Shown here piece after piece: positions 48,365 to 58,467 of a DNA stretch of 64,000 nt. Origin of the DNA: an uncultured Acidobacteriota bacterium. GTDB taxonomy: Bacteria > Acidobacteriota > Terriglobia > Terriglobales > Acidobacteriaceae. Made by a program: the position numbers and the translations under genes. Where the stretch lies: assembly GCA_903851035.1 (NCBI GenBank), contig CAINND010000009.1, forward strand, positions 1 to 64,000, read 5' to 3'. Numbering within the stretch: the stretch's first letter is position 1; each line of letters begins with the position of its first letter. The notes below the pieces were generated by a model. It was not told the origin of the DNA and did no database searches. It worked only from the letters and a program-made list of their open reading frames with translations.

Positions 48365-50278
48365 ATGACTAAAGATTCCAAATTTACGATTCTCGACGAC
48401 TTTCCTGCAGTCTCGACCGAGCAGTGGGAGAAGGTCATACAATCCGACCTCAAGGGTGCGGACTACGACAAGAAGCTGCTTTGGCAGAGCGACGAGAAGA
48501 TTGTGGTTCGTCCCTATTATCGCGAGGAGAACCTGGACAACCTCGCTTCACAGCTCAACCCGCCTCCGGGCGAATTTCCTTACCTGCGCGGCAGCCGCGC
48601 CAACAACCAATGGGCTGTCTGCCAGGGCATTGACGCCACCTCTCTTGCGGAGGCCAACACACAAGCCAGGGATGCTCTGGCGCGCGGCGCCGATGCCGTC
48701 AGCTTCCACATCACGCGCACTGGCAACCGCGCTGCCGGGCCGCTGCCACAGTCGGCGGCCGACGTTGCCACCCTGCTGGCGGAGATCACCGCTCCGGTCA
48801 GCTTCAAAGCCGCAGACCTTGCCGGCGCCGTGCTGCCTCTGCTGCTGGAAGCCGTTGCGGCGGGCAAGGTAAAGGCCAGCGCCATCATTGTTGACTACGA
48901 TCCGCTTGACGATCTGCTGCTGACCGGCAGCTCCGACAAGAGCGGCGATGAGATTTTCTCCGCCGTGGCCGAGGCCGTAAAATCTGCAAGCAAGACGCCG
49001 GGATTCCGCTGCGTGGGCTTGCGCGGCTGGCAGATTCCCGAAGCCGGAGGCACGGCGGTGGAAGAGCTGGGCGCGGCCATCGCCGCCGGAGCCGAGTATC
49101 TTGCGGCACTCACCGCGCGCGGCGTGAACGTGGATGCCGCGGCGCAGGCAATGTACTTCGACCTGGCTACGGGCACCAACTACTTTTTTGAGGTTGCAAA
49201 GCTGCGCGCGCTGCGCTTGCTGTGGGCACAGGTGGTAGAGCAGTTTGCCCCCGCCAGCAAGAACAGCGCCAAGGCCTTCATCGTGGCCACCACCGCGCGT
49301 TGGGACACCACGGTTTACGACCAGCACATCAACCTGCTGCGCGGTACCACCAAGACGATGTCGGCGGCCCTGGGCGGAGCCGATGTCATTGAGGTGCTGC
49401 CCTTCGACGCGGCCTCGCGGCCCTCCGATGAGTTCAGCCGCCACCTGGCACGCAATACCCAGATCGTGCTCAAGAAGGAGTCGTACTTCGATCGCGTCGT
49501 CGATCCCGGCGCCGGCTCTTACTACCTGGAGTCACTGACCGATGCGCTGGCCCGCGATGCCTGGAGCTTCTTCCAGAAGATCGAAGAGCAGGGCGGATAC
49601 CTGAAGGCCATCGAATCGGGCTTCGTGCAGAGCGAGGTCAACGCCTCACGCGCCAAAAAGGATAAGGGCATCGCCCTGCGCAGCCGCGCCATCCTCGGCA
49701 CCAACCAGTTCCCCAACGGCAAGGAGCAAGCGCTCGCGCAGCTGGCGACCCCTGAGACAGTTGCGGTAAAGTCCGCGACCGGCAAAGTGGTGCTCTCCGT
49801 GACGCCGCTCGTCCCTTATCGCGGTGCTGAAGGCTATGAGCGCTTGCGGCTGGCCACTGAGCGCCACGCCGCCAGCGGCAAGCCCGCTCCGCGCTTTTTG
49901 CTGCTGGAGTTCGGCGACCTGAAGATGCGCAAGGCGCGCGTCGGCTTCAGCCTGAACTTCATCGCCTGCGGAGGCTTCGAGATCATCACCAAGTCGAGCG
50001 ATGCCACCGCCGATGCAGCAGCGAAGATTATCGCCGATTCCAAGGCCGATGTAGTCGTCCTCTGCAGCTCCGACGACGAGTACCTGCCGCTGGCGCGGCC
50101 GCTGATTGAGAAGCTGGGCGGCAAGGTTCCGGTGATTGTCGCCGGCAGCCCGGCCTCCACTGACGAACTGAAGGCGGCGGGCGTTGCGGACTTCATCCAT
50201 GTGCGCAGCAACGCCCTGGAGTTTATCGCCCACTGGCAACAGCGGTTGGGCTTCTCCCATGCGGAGGTGAACCAGTAA
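48365..50278 (+). CDS. mutA: Methylmalonyl-CoA mutase small subunit
   Basis: Homologous layout to the large subunit; C-terminal B12-domain-like fold lacks the DxHxxG motif. Confidence 0.9.
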   Translation: MTKDSKFTILDDFPAVSTEQWEKVIQSDLKGADYDKKLLWQSDEKIVVRPYYREENLDNLASQLNPPPGEFPYLRGSRANNQWAVCQGIDATSLAEANTQARDALARGADAVSFHITRTGNRAAGPLPQSAADVATLLAEITAPVSFKAADLAGAVLPLLLEAVAAGKVKASAIIVDYDPLDDLLLTGSSDKSGDEIFSAVAEAVKSASKTPGFRCVGLRGWQIPEAGGTAVEELGAAIAAGAEYLAALTARGVNVDAAAQAMYFDLATGTNYFFEVAKLRALRLLWAQVVEQFAPASKNSAKAFIVATTARWDTTVYDQHINLLRGTTKTMSAALGGADVIEVLPFDAASRPSDEFSRHLARNTQIVLKKESYFDRVVDPGAGSYYLESLTDALARDAWSFFQKIEEQGGYLKAIESGFVQSEVNASRAKKDKGIALRSRAILGTNQFPNGKEQALAQLATPETVAVKSATGKVVLSVTPLVPYRGAEGYERLRLATERHAASGKPAPRFLLLEFGDLKMRKARVGFSLNFIACGGFEIITKSSDATADAAAKIIADSKADVVVLCSSDDEYLPLARPLIEKLGGKVPVIVAGSPASTDELKAAGVADFIHVRSNALEFIAHWQQRLGFSHAEVNQ

Positions 50279-52443
50279 TGAAACGTCCAGACTTTTCTAA
50301 AGTAGATTATCGCTCCGCGTTAAACACCACCTCGGCACCCACTACGGCGCATGCCGCCGAAAGTTGGATGACCCCCGAGCACATCGAGGTTCCCTCCTAC
50401 CTGAACCGCTCGGCGCTCTCTGGCTACGAGCACCTGAACTACGCTGCCGGCATTCCTCCCTACCTGCGCGGGCCGTACTCCACCATGTACAGCCAGCGCC
50501 CGTGGACGGTGCGCCAGTATGCAGGCTTCTCCACGGCCGAGGAGTCGAACGCCTTTTACCGCCGCAACCTGGCCGCCGGGCAGAAGGGCCTCTCCGTGGC
50601 CTTCGACCTGGCGACGCATCGCGGCTACGACTCCGACCACGAGCGCGTCACCGGCGACGTGGGCAAGGCGGGTGTGGCCATCGATTCCATTCTGGACATG
50701 AAGGTGCTTTTCGACCAGATTCCGCTCGACCAGATGTCGGTTTCCATGACGATGAATGGCGCCGTGCTGCCCATCCTCGCCTTCTACATCGTCGCCGCCG
50801 AGGAGCAGGGTGTTCCTCCACAAAAGCTGAACGGCACCATTCAGAATGACATTCTGAAAGAGTTCATGGTGCGCAACACTTACATCTATCCGCCCACGCC
50901 CAGCATGCGCATCATCGGCGACATCTTCCGCTTCTGCTCGGAGAACATGCCGAAGTTCAACTGCATCAGCGTCAGCGGCTATCACATTCAGGAGGCCGGA
51001 GCCACGGCAGACATCGAGCTGGCCTACACCCTGGCCGATGGCGTCGAGTACCTGCGCACCGGCGTCAAGGAAGGCCTGAGCGTGGACGACTTCGCGCCGC
51101 GCATCAGCTTCTTCTGGGATATCGGCATGAACCACTTCATGGAGATTGCCAAGCTGCGCGCCGGACGCCTGCTGTGGGCCAAGCTGGTCAAGCAGTTCAA
51201 CCCGAAGAGCCTGAAGTCGCTGGCCCTGCGCACGCACTCGCAGACCTCCGGCTGGAGCCTGACCGCGCAGGATCCCTTCAACAACGTCACCCGCACTTGT
51301 ATCGAGGCCATGGCTGCAGCCCTGGGTCACACCCAGTCGCTGCACACTAACGCCCTCGACGAGGCCATTGCGCTGCCTACGGATTTTTCCGCCCGCATCG
51401 CGCGCAACACCCAGATCTACCTGCAGCAGGAGACCGACATCTGCCGCGTGGTCGATCCCTGGGCCGGCTCCTACTACGTCGAGTACCTGACCAAGAGCCT
51501 CGCCGACCGCGCCTGGAGCCTGATTCAAGAAGTGGAAGCTCTCGGCGGCATGACCAAGGCCATTGAGACCGGCGTGCCCAAGATGCGCATTGAAGAAGCA
51601 GCGGCGCGCAAGCAGGCGCGCATCGACTCCGGCGTGGAAACCATCGTCGGCATTAACGCCTACAAGCTCGATCACGAGGCTCCGCTCGACGTGCTCAACA
51701 TCGATAACACGGCGGTGCGGGAGTCGCAGATCGCGCGCCTGAAAAAGCTCCGTGCCGAGCGCAACAGCGCCGAGGTCACGCAAGCCCTGGCGGCGCTCAC
51801 CAAGTGTGCCGAAAGCGGCGAGGGCAACCTGCTGGCTCTGGCCGTGGACGCCGCACGCAAGCGTGCCTCGCTGGGCGAAATTTCGGACGCTTTGGAAAAA
51901 GTGTACGGACGCTATCAGGCCGTGGTGCGTTCCATCTCCGGCGTTTACTCCGCCGAGAGCCAGAACGATGCCGAGTTCCAGAAGGCCCGCCAGATGGTGG
52001 AAGAGTTCACCAAACTCGAAGGCCGCCGCCCGCGCGTCATGGTCGTCAAGATGGGGCAGGATGGACACGACCGCGGCGCCAAGGTGGTTTCCACCGGCTT
52101 TGCCGACATCGGCTTCGACGTGGACATAGGCCCGCTCTTCCAGACTCCGGCCGAGGCCGCGCGCGCCGCCGTGGAAAACGACGTGCACTTCCTCGGCGTC
52201 AGCAGCCTGGCCGCCGGACACAAGACACTGGTGCCCGCCGTCATCGCGGAGCTAAAGCGTTTGGGACGCGAGGACATCATGGTCTTCGTCGGCGGCGTCA
52301 TTCCGCCGCAGGACTACGACTTCCTCTACCAGGCCGGAGCCGTCGGCATCTTCGGCCCTGGCACGGTCATCCCCGTCTGCGCCCAGCAAATGCTCAAGGC
52401 TCTGATGGATGCAAGCGAAGCAGTGAAGAGTGAGGCGAAGTAG
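50278..52443 (+). CDS. mutB: Methylmalonyl-CoA mutase large subunit (B12-binding)
   Basis: [91 protein letters not shown] (DxHxxG). Confidence 0.97.
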   Translation: MKRPDFSKVDYRSALNTTSAPTTAHAAESWMTPEHIEVPSYLNRSALSGYEHLNYAAGIPPYLRGPYSTMYSQRPWTVRQYAGFSTAEESNAFYRRNLAAGQKGLSVAFDLATHRGYDSDHERVTGDVGKAGVAIDSILDMKVLFDQIPLDQMSVSMTMNGAVLPILAFYIVAAEEQGVPPQKLNGTIQNDILKEFMVRNTYIYPPTPSMRIIGDIFRFCSENMPKFNCISVSGYHIQEAGATADIELAYTLADGVEYLRTGVKEGLSVDDFAPRISFFWDIGMNHFMEIAKLRAGRLLWAKLVKQFNPKSLKSLALRTHSQTSGWSLTAQDPFNNVTRTCIEAMAAALGHTQSLHTNALDEAIALPTDFSARIARNTQIYLQQETDICRVVDPWAGSYYVEYLTKSLADRAWSLIQEVEALGGMTKAIETGVPKMRIEEAAARKQARIDSGVETIVGINAYKLDHEAPLDVLNIDNTAVRESQIARLKKLRAERNSAEVTQALAALTKCAESGEGNLLALAVDAARKRASLGEISDALEKVYGRYQAVVRSISGVYSAESQNDAEFQKARQMVEEFTKLEGRRPRVMVVKMGQDGHDRGAKVVSTGFADIGFDVDIGPLFQTPAEAARAAVENDVHFLGVSSLAAGHKTLVPAVIAELKRLGREDIMVFVGGVIPPQDYDFLYQAGAVGIFGPGTVIPVCAQQMLKALMDASEAVKSEAK

Positions 52444-52445
52444 GT

Positions 52446-53519
52446 TTGGACGAGGATCAAAAATCCTATCTGTCGGTGACCCCCGGCGTAACGCAGCCAC
52501 CTTCGGTGAAGCCCGCCAAGGCGGCTGCGTTGCGGCGGCGCCTCTCTTTCAACGAGTACGTACAGGGAATCTTCCAGGGCGACCGGATGATTCTCGCCAA
52601 GGCGATTACGCTGATCGAAAGCACCCGGGCGCAGGATAACGAACTGGCGCAGAAGATCATCCAGGCCTGCCTGCCTAAGGCCGGCAACTCGCTTCGCATC
52701 GGCATTACGGGTGTGCCGGGCGCGGGCAAAAGCACGTTTCTGGAAGCCCTGGGAACCCGGCTCGCGCAGGATGGCATGAAGCTGGCGGTGCTGGCCGTCG
52801 ATCCCAGCAGTGGCGTTTCCGGCGGCAGCATTCTGGGCGATAAGACGCGCATGGAAAAGCTCTCTGCCTGCGAGAATGCATTCATCCGGCCCTCGCCTTC
52901 GCGCGGCTCTCTGGGCGGTGTGGCCCGCCGCACCCGTGAGACGATGATTCTCTGTGAGGCCGCCGGCTTCCGCACCATCTTTGTGGAAACCGTTGGCGTG
53001 GGCCAGAGCGAGACGCTGGTGCACGGCATGATCGACTTCTTCCTGCTGCTGATGATTGCCGGCGCTGGCGACGAGTTGCAGGGCATCAAGCGCGGCATCA
53101 TCGAGATGGCCGACATGATGGTCATCAACAAGGCCGAGGGTGATAATCTGCAGCGTGCGCTTTCCGCCCGCCAGGAATACGCCACCGCCCTGCACATGTT
53201 TCCGGCTCGCGCAGATGGATGGATTCCTCCGGTGCTGACCTGCTCGTCGCTCACCGGCGTGGGAATCATGGAGGTCTGGGAGACGGTCAAGAGCTTTGCG
53301 GCGCAGGCGAAGAAAAACGGCAGCTTTGAGGCCAAGCGCCGCCGCCAGCGCGTGCAGTGGCTGACACATACCATCGAAAACGACCTGATGATGGAGTTCT
53401 GGAACGATCCCCGAATCAAGGAGCAACTGAATTCGCTCCGTGAAGATATTGAGAGCGGAGACCTCTACTCCGGCACCGTGGCGCAAAAGCTGATCGGTAT
53501 CTTTCGCAATCGCCAGTAG
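52446..53519 (+). CDS. meaB: Methylmalonyl-CoA mutase-associated GTPase
   Basis: IGITGVPGAGKSTFLEALG, VLAVDPSSGVSGGSILGDKTRM, TVGVGQSE; TTG start. Confidence 0.95.
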   Translation: MDEDQKSYLSVTPGVTQPPSVKPAKAAALRRRLSFNEYVQGIFQGDRMILAKAITLIESTRAQDNELAQKIIQACLPKAGNSLRIGITGVPGAGKSTFLEALGTRLAQDGMKLAVLAVDPSSGVSGGSILGDKTRMEKLSACENAFIRPSPSRGSLGGVARRTRETMILCEAAGFRTIFVETVGVGQSETLVHGMIDFFLLLMIAGAGDELQGIKRGIIEMADMMVINKAEGDNLQRALSARQEYATALHMFPARADGWIPPVLTCSSLTGVGIMEVWETVKSFAAQAKKNGSFEAKRRRQRVQWLTHTIENDLMMEFWNDPRIKEQLNSLREDIESGDLYSGTVAQKLIGIFRNRQ

Positions 53520-53653
53520 CCGGCTGCTATACAGTCCTTCCACTGCTATTGCCAGCGTAATAAATCCGCATATGGATTGGCGGTTGTGCAATGCCCGGCC
53601 TGTGGGACAATAAATAAACTGGCTTGGCACCACTGGCCCGAAGGAGTACACCC

Positions 53654-54079
53654 ATGAAAATCAGCGCCCGGAATGCGCTCGCTGGCGTCGTCACAAAAGT
53701 CACAAGGGGAGCCGTCAATGCCGAAGTCGATCTGACATTGCAGGGTGGAGAAACCATCGCTGCGATTGTCACCAATGCAAGCGTGGACTCGCTCGGCCTG
53801 CAAGAAGGCAAGAGCGCCTACGCAATCATCAAGGCCAGCTCCGTAATACTGGCCAAGGGTTTACAGGGCAAGCTGAGTGCGAGGAATGTACTGGCAGGCA
53901 AGGTCGACACCGTTCAGGATGGCGCGGTGAACTCGGAAGTCACCCTGAAGCTGAGCCACGGAACCAGTCTTGTGGCGGTGATTACCAAGGCGAGCGTCAA
54001 GGAGTTGGGGCTCAAGGCCGGCGACGAAGTCGTGGCCATCGTGAAGGCATCCAGCGTAATCGTCGGGGTTGACCACTAG
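53654..54079 (+). CDS. Di-Mop domain molbindin (molybdate-binding)
   Basis: Two TOBE/Mop repeats: MKISARNALAGVVTKVTRGAVNAEVDLTL...AIIKASSVILA / LSARNVLAGKVDTVQDGAVNSEVTLKL...AIVKASSVIVG. Confidence 0.92.
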   Translation: MKISARNALAGVVTKVTRGAVNAEVDLTLQGGETIAAIVTNASVDSLGLQEGKSAYAIIKASSVILAKGLQGKLSARNVLAGKVDTVQDGAVNSEVTLKLSHGTSLVAVITKASVKELGLKAGDEVVAIVKASSVIVGVDH

Positions 54080-54134
54080 ACGCACTTGGCGAGTGATCTT
54101 CTTGCCTGTGCGCTGCGTTAATCGAAAGACTTGC

Positions 54135-54224
54135 TGGCGGAGAGGGAGGGATTCGAACCCCCGGTGGGGTTTCCCCCACGCCGGTTTTCAAGACCGGAGC
54201 CATCAACCACTCGGCCACCTCTCC
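54135..54224 (-). tRNA. tRNA-Ser(UGA), CCA encoded
   Basis: GGAGAGGTGGCCGAGTGGTTGATGGCTCCGGTCTTGAAAACCGGCGTGGGGGAAACCCCACCGGGGGTTCGAATCCCTCCCTCTCCGCCA; anticodon TGA; long variable arm. Confidence 0.97.
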
Positions 54225-54300
54225 GCTGCCCTAGTGTACGCGATTCGCCCACAACATTTGTACTCCCCCGCGCCACGGTTTATCCCATGAACTGCACAAG

Positions 54301-54330
54301 GAAAGGCCCGCCGTTGAGCGGGCCTTTGTG
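54301..54330 (-). terminator. Intrinsic terminator
   Basis: aaaggcccgc-cgttga-gcgggccttt. Confidence 0.7.
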
Positions 54331-54353
54331 GAGCATCGTTATACCGCGCGGGC

Positions 54354-55313
54354 TTACACAACCACGTCGGGAATCTCCATCTGCTGTTTGCGGAAGGCGC
54401 TCAGGAAGGCTGCTACCACCTTGGGGTCGAACTCCTTGCCGGCGCCGCGTTCAATGATCTCACGTGCCTCAAAGGTCGTGCTGCCCTTGCGGTAGGGGCG
54501 GTCGCTGGTGATGGCGTCGTAGGCGTCGGCCACGCTCAGGATGCGGGCTTCGAGCGGAATGTCTTCGCCGGCGCGTTCCGTGTAGCCGCTGCCGTCAAAG
54601 CGGTCATGGTGAGAAAGAATGATGGGCAGCACGCGGCGCAGACTGCCGCCCACCGGCTCCAGCATGTTGATGCCGCGGGTCACGTGCGAGCGCATCTCCT
54701 CGGTCTCGGTGGAGTTCAACCGGGCGGCCTTGTAGAGCACTTCGCGGCTGATGTCCAGTTTGCCGATGTCGTGCAGCAGGGCGGCGGCCCTCACGTCCTC
54801 AATGCGCTCGTCGTCAAAGCCCATCTCATGCGCAATGCGCGCGGCATAAATGGAGACGCGATAGGAATGGTTCTGCGTGTAGCTGTCTTTGCTGATGAAG
54901 TGGCGCAGAATCATCAGCACACCGTGATAGGTCTCCCGCAGTTCGCGCACCTTGGCCAGGTTGCGGTCGTACAGCGCGCCCATGGCAAAGGCCGTAATCA
55001 TCAACGAGCCGCCCCATACGCTGATGTCGAACCACTTCTGGTGGCTGCCCAGCGTCTGGGCGCTGTGGTCGAACAGGCTGGGATCCAGGAAGGTAAGCAG
55101 CACCACCATCAGCACGCTGGCCAGCGCGGTCAACGTGGCGTGGCGGCGGCCATAGTAGTAGGCGGAAAACAGCGTGGGGAAGGTGTAGAAGCTCAGCAGT
55201 ATCCCGCGGTTGGCAATCAAAAAGTTGCACAACGCCGCCACAACGAATAGCGAAAGCACCAGCCATAGTTCCCGGTTCACATCCGAGAACTGCTTCATAA
55301 GCGTCTTCTTCAA
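54354..55313 (-). CDS. HD-GYP domain protein with N-terminal membrane region
   Basis: HDIGKLDISREVL, HHDRFDGSGYTERAGEDIPLEARILSVADAYDAITSDRPYR; several TM helices. Confidence 0.92.
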   Translation of the reverse strand: MKKTLMKQFSDVNRELWLVLSLFVVAALCNFLIANRGILLSFYTFPTLFSAYYYGRRHATLTALASVLMVVLLTFLDPSLFDHSAQTLGSHQKWFDISVWGGSLMITAFAMGALYDRNLAKVRELRETYHGVLMILRHFISKDSYTQNHSYRVSIYAARIAHEMGFDDERIEDVRAAALLHDIGKLDISREVLYKAARLNSTETEEMRSHVTRGINMLEPVGGSLRRVLPIILSHHDRFDGSGYTERAGEDIPLEARILSVADAYDAITSDRPYRKGSTTFEAREIIERGAGKEFDPKVVAAFLSAFRKQQMEIPDVVV

Positions 55314-55467
55314 TGGTCACTCCAGCCTGCCGGCCACGGCGTCAACTCCCCGCCAGGGAGGCGCTGCGCGGACATGTTCTGCATGTCCCCGGCAAAACAG
55401 AATCATCGTACGCAAGAATCAGGACAGGGCGCAATAGTACTAATGGTCACCCCCTGGTACCTGCCAC

Positions 55468-55497
55468 ATAAAAAGGGCAGCCATTTGGCTGCCCTCT
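55468..55497 (-). terminator. Intrinsic terminator downstream of csp
   Basis: Minus strand gggcagcc-aaat-ggctgcccttttta. Confidence 0.85.
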
Positions 55498-55524
55498 CCC
55501 GTTCCAGAAATCAACGGCGCTAAA

Positions 55525-55725
55525 CTACACAGGTTGAACGTTCTCCGCCTGCCAGCCCTTGGGTCCCTTGACGACATTGAACTGTACAGCCTGGCCCTCC
55601 TTCAGGCTGCGGAAGCCCGAAGACTGAATGGCCGAGAAATGAACGAAGACGTCTTCGCCATTCTGGCGGCTGATAAAACCAAATCCCTTGGCGTCATTGA
55701 ACCACTTAACGATTCCTTGTTCCAT
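55525..55725 (-). CDS. Cold shock protein
   Basis: [34 protein letters not shown]. Confidence 0.97.
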   Translation of the reverse strand: MEQGIVKWFNDAKGFGFISRQNGEDVFVHFSAIQSSGFRSLKEGQAVQFNVVKGPKGWQAENVQPV

Positions 55726-56030
55726 GATGTTACATGTTCCTTCGCGAATTGAAATCGAGCTGAGTGAATCGGAGGGAGTTCGTCTGCAGATTCGTATTCC
55801 GGAGCAGCGCCTTGTTGTTCGCTCTCAGGGCGCATCTACCACTTGCGTCCATCCAAATCATAAAGCGGAAACAGTCTACCATCGTTTTTTCCACAATACG
55901 AGAAAACAAATTTGTAATTTATTTGCATCTCATTGATATACAAGGAAATAAAATTGTAGTGACGGCCTCCGCAGCACGATTGTGATGATTGTCCTCGACT
56001 TTTTTCCGCCCTCCGGGCCACAGTGTTGCC

Positions 56031-56606
56031 ATGCGCTTCAGCCGGATTGACCTGAACCCGGGCAGCGGCGAACCTGCGGCCAACAGCCCGCAGGAGCTGC
56101 TGCTGGGCTGCCACGCGCGCATCCGGCACTACATTCAACTGGGACGCACCCTGGCCAGCGCCCGCGGCGTCTCCGAAGCGGAAGTGGCCGATGCCGCCGC
56201 CGCCATCTTCCGCTACTTCAGCCTGGCCCTGCCCATGCATGAAGGTGATGAAAACGAAACACTTTACCCGCGCATCTGCGCCTCGCAGCCCGAAGGCAGC
56301 CTGGTGCTGGAGGCGGCGGAAACCATGGTCGAGCAGCATCGCGCCATCAACGAACTGACCGCCGAACTGCTCGCCCTGTGCGCCACGCTCGACCGCACGC
56401 CCAACCGCCTGGCGCAACTGGCTCCCAACCTCGATCACGTCACCCGCGCCATGGAGCAGGTCTTTGGCGCGCACCTCCACCTGGAGGAGACGGTCATCTT
56501 TCCCGCCCTCGCCGATCTCTTCCCGCCGGAGGTCATCACCGAGATGCTGAATGAGATGAACGACCGCCGCCGCCCACCGCGCAGCGGACTCCACCTGGTG
56601 CAGTAG
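56031..56606 (+). CDS. Hemerythrin domain-containing protein
   Basis: CHARIRHYIQLG...LPMHEGDENETLYPRI...MVEQHRAINEL...HLHLEETVIFPAL. Confidence 0.85.
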   Translation: MRFSRIDLNPGSGEPAANSPQELLLGCHARIRHYIQLGRTLASARGVSEAEVADAAAAIFRYFSLALPMHEGDENETLYPRICASQPEGSLVLEAAETMVEQHRAINELTAELLALCATLDRTPNRLAQLAPNLDHVTRAMEQVFGAHLHLEETVIFPALADLFPPEVITEMLNEMNDRRRPPRSGLHLVQ

Positions 56607-56667
56607 CGCTTCTGAGAGCTTTCATCTTTAGGATGTTTGATTGAGGCAAGGTGTAGGGTTGAATCAA

Positions 56668-57114
56668 ATGCATAAATACATGGGACACAAGCTGGCGCAA
56701 GTTGCAACGTGTCTATTGTGCGCCGTATTTGCGTGGAATTACGAACACATTGTTGCACCACTGGAAGGCACAGAGTTCGGTGGCGGATGGCTCACGGGCC
56801 CACTGTTACATCTTTATGATCTTGGCGCTCTCCTGTTCTTTCTGACGTTGTTTCTAGTGTTTTTCTTCCCGAGAGCTACGGCCGTAATTGCCATTTTGGC
56901 TTCTCTGGCCTGTCTGCCGCTCTATCTCTATTTCACGGCCCCTGGTCCCTATCGCAAAATTTTTTATTGGTGTGAATTTAAGAGTCCACTTATAGCAAAT
57001 TTCAGATGGAATGCACCGGCAGTTGAGGGAATCCTTATTCTCGTGCTCTCCTCGTATGTAGCCGTGTGCAGCCTCCTTGTTTCAAAGCAGAGAAAGTCCA
57101 AGAGCCCCGTATAG
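56668..57114 (+). CDS. Hypothetical membrane protein
   Basis: Hydrophobic helices; MHKYMGHKLAQVATCLLCAVFAWNYE; start uncertain. Confidence 0.55.
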   Translation: MHKYMGHKLAQVATCLLCAVFAWNYEHIVAPLEGTEFGGGWLTGPLLHLYDLGALLFFLTLFLVFFFPRATAVIAILASLACLPLYLYFTAPGPYRKIFYWCEFKSPLIANFRWNAPAVEGILILVLSSYVAVCSLLVSKQRKSKSPV

Positions 57115-57117
57115 CTG

Positions 57118-57166
57118 ACACGCCGGCCGGTGCCCCATCTCTGGCCCGACTTTGGCCAGACGGGGG
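57118..57166. repeat. REP-like inverted repeat
   Basis: ggtgccccatctctggcccgactttggccagacggggg; shares the GGTGCCCCAT core with the 1-215 and queA repeats. Confidence 0.55.
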
Positions 57167-57174
57167 ACGAACTC

Positions 57175-58452
57175 TTACTCGTAGCGCAGCGCCTCCACCG
57201 GGTCGAGCTTGGCGGCCTTTGCTGCCGGATAAATTCCGAAGAACAATCCCACGCTCATTGCCGCCGCCACGCTGACGGGAATCACCCATCCCGGCACGGC
57301 CATCGGCCAACTTGGCAGCACAATGTTCAGCAGCGCAATCAGTCCCAGACAAAACAACACGGCGGCCACTCCGGCCGAGCCGGTCAGCACCATCGCCTCT
57401 ACAAGGAATTGCCGCACCACGTCCTTGCTGCGCGCGCCGATGGCCTTGCGGACTCCAATCTCGTGGGTGCGCTCGGTCACACTCATCAGCATGATGTTCA
57501 TCACGCCGACGCCGCCCACCAGCATTCCCACCGAGGCCACGGCGATGGTCAGCAGCGCGATGCTGCCAATGATGCTGCGGAACTGGTTGCTGATGGCCTC
57601 ACCCGAGCTGATGCCGAAGCTGTCCGGCTTGTTGAAGCCGTCGCCGCGCCGGCGCCGCAGGATGCCTGTGATCTCATCCTGTGCCGCTGCTTTTTTGCCG
57701 GGCAGGGCGCGCGCGGTCAAAAAGTTTTCGCGGTCCTGCGGACGGTGCTTGCGGTAGGTAAGGTAGGGCACAAAGAACTGCTTGTCGCTGTTACTGTCGC
57801 GCAAAAACACGCCTTTGCTCTTGGCCATCACGCCCACAATTCGGAAGCTCATGCCGTTGAGCTGAATCTCCTTGTCCAGCGAGTCGTGCGCGGGAAACAG
57901 CGTATCGGCCAGGTCGTGTCCAATGACGACGACGTCGAGTTTGTGTTCGTTCTCCGCCTCGCTGAAGAAGCGGCCCTGCTCCACCGTGGCGTTCTGCACG
58001 TTCTGGTAGCTGGGGGTGACGCCTTCAAAGTTCACGGCCGTCACCTCTTTTCCCTTGTAGCGCGCCACCGGTGTAAACACCTCTTTCGTGCCCTCGGGAT
58101 GCCAGCTATCGAGTTCGACGCATACGTCCCTCACCGAGGGAGCGTCGTCGCGAATGGCCTCGGCGTCTTCGTACTTAAGTGGCTTGCGCAGCCGCCACTC
58201 CTGCGGCAGGCGCCCAATGTGGATGCCGGGCTCGAATTTGAAGATCAGCAGCGTGTCGGTGCCGAACTGCTCAAGCTGTGCGCGCAGGTCCTTGTCCACG
58301 CCGTACATGATGCTGAAGACCATCACCAGCACCACCACGGCGATGAAGACGCCGAGTACTGTCAGGGCCGAGCGGACTTTGTTGGCCAGCAGCGTCTCCC
58401 AGGCCATGCGCGCGCTTTCCCAGAAGGAGAAGCTCTGTCTTTTGTTTGCCAT
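57175..58452 (-). CDS. MacB-like ABC transporter permease
   Basis: ARMAWETLLANKVRSALTVLGVFIAVV; C-terminal GGVGVMNIMLMSVTERTHEIGVRKAIGARSKDVVRQFLVEAMVLT. Confidence 0.93.
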   Translation of the reverse strand: MANKRQSFSFWESARMAWETLLANKVRSALTVLGVFIAVVVLVMVFSIMYGVDKDLRAQLEQFGTDTLLIFKFEPGIHIGRLPQEWRLRKPLKYEDAEAIRDDAPSVRDVCVELDSWHPEGTKEVFTPVARYKGKEVTAVNFEGVTPSYQNVQNATVEQGRFFSEAENEHKLDVVVIGHDLADTLFPAHDSLDKEIQLNGMSFRIVGVMAKSKGVFLRDSNSDKQFFVPYLTYRKHRPQDRENFLTARALPGKKAAAQDEITGILRRRRGDGFNKPDSFGISSGEAISNQFRSIIGSIALLTIAVASVGMLVGGVGVMNIMLMSVTERTHEIGVRKAIGARSKDVVRQFLVEAMVLTGSAGVAAVLFCLGLIALLNIVLPSWPMAVPGWVIPVSVAAAMSVGLFFGIYPAAKAAKLDPVEALRYE

Positions 58453-58467
58453 CGTCGTCTCCTCCTT

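Noticed and set aside
50320-52221. 633-aa minus-strand ORF
   Set aside because: Antisense to mutB
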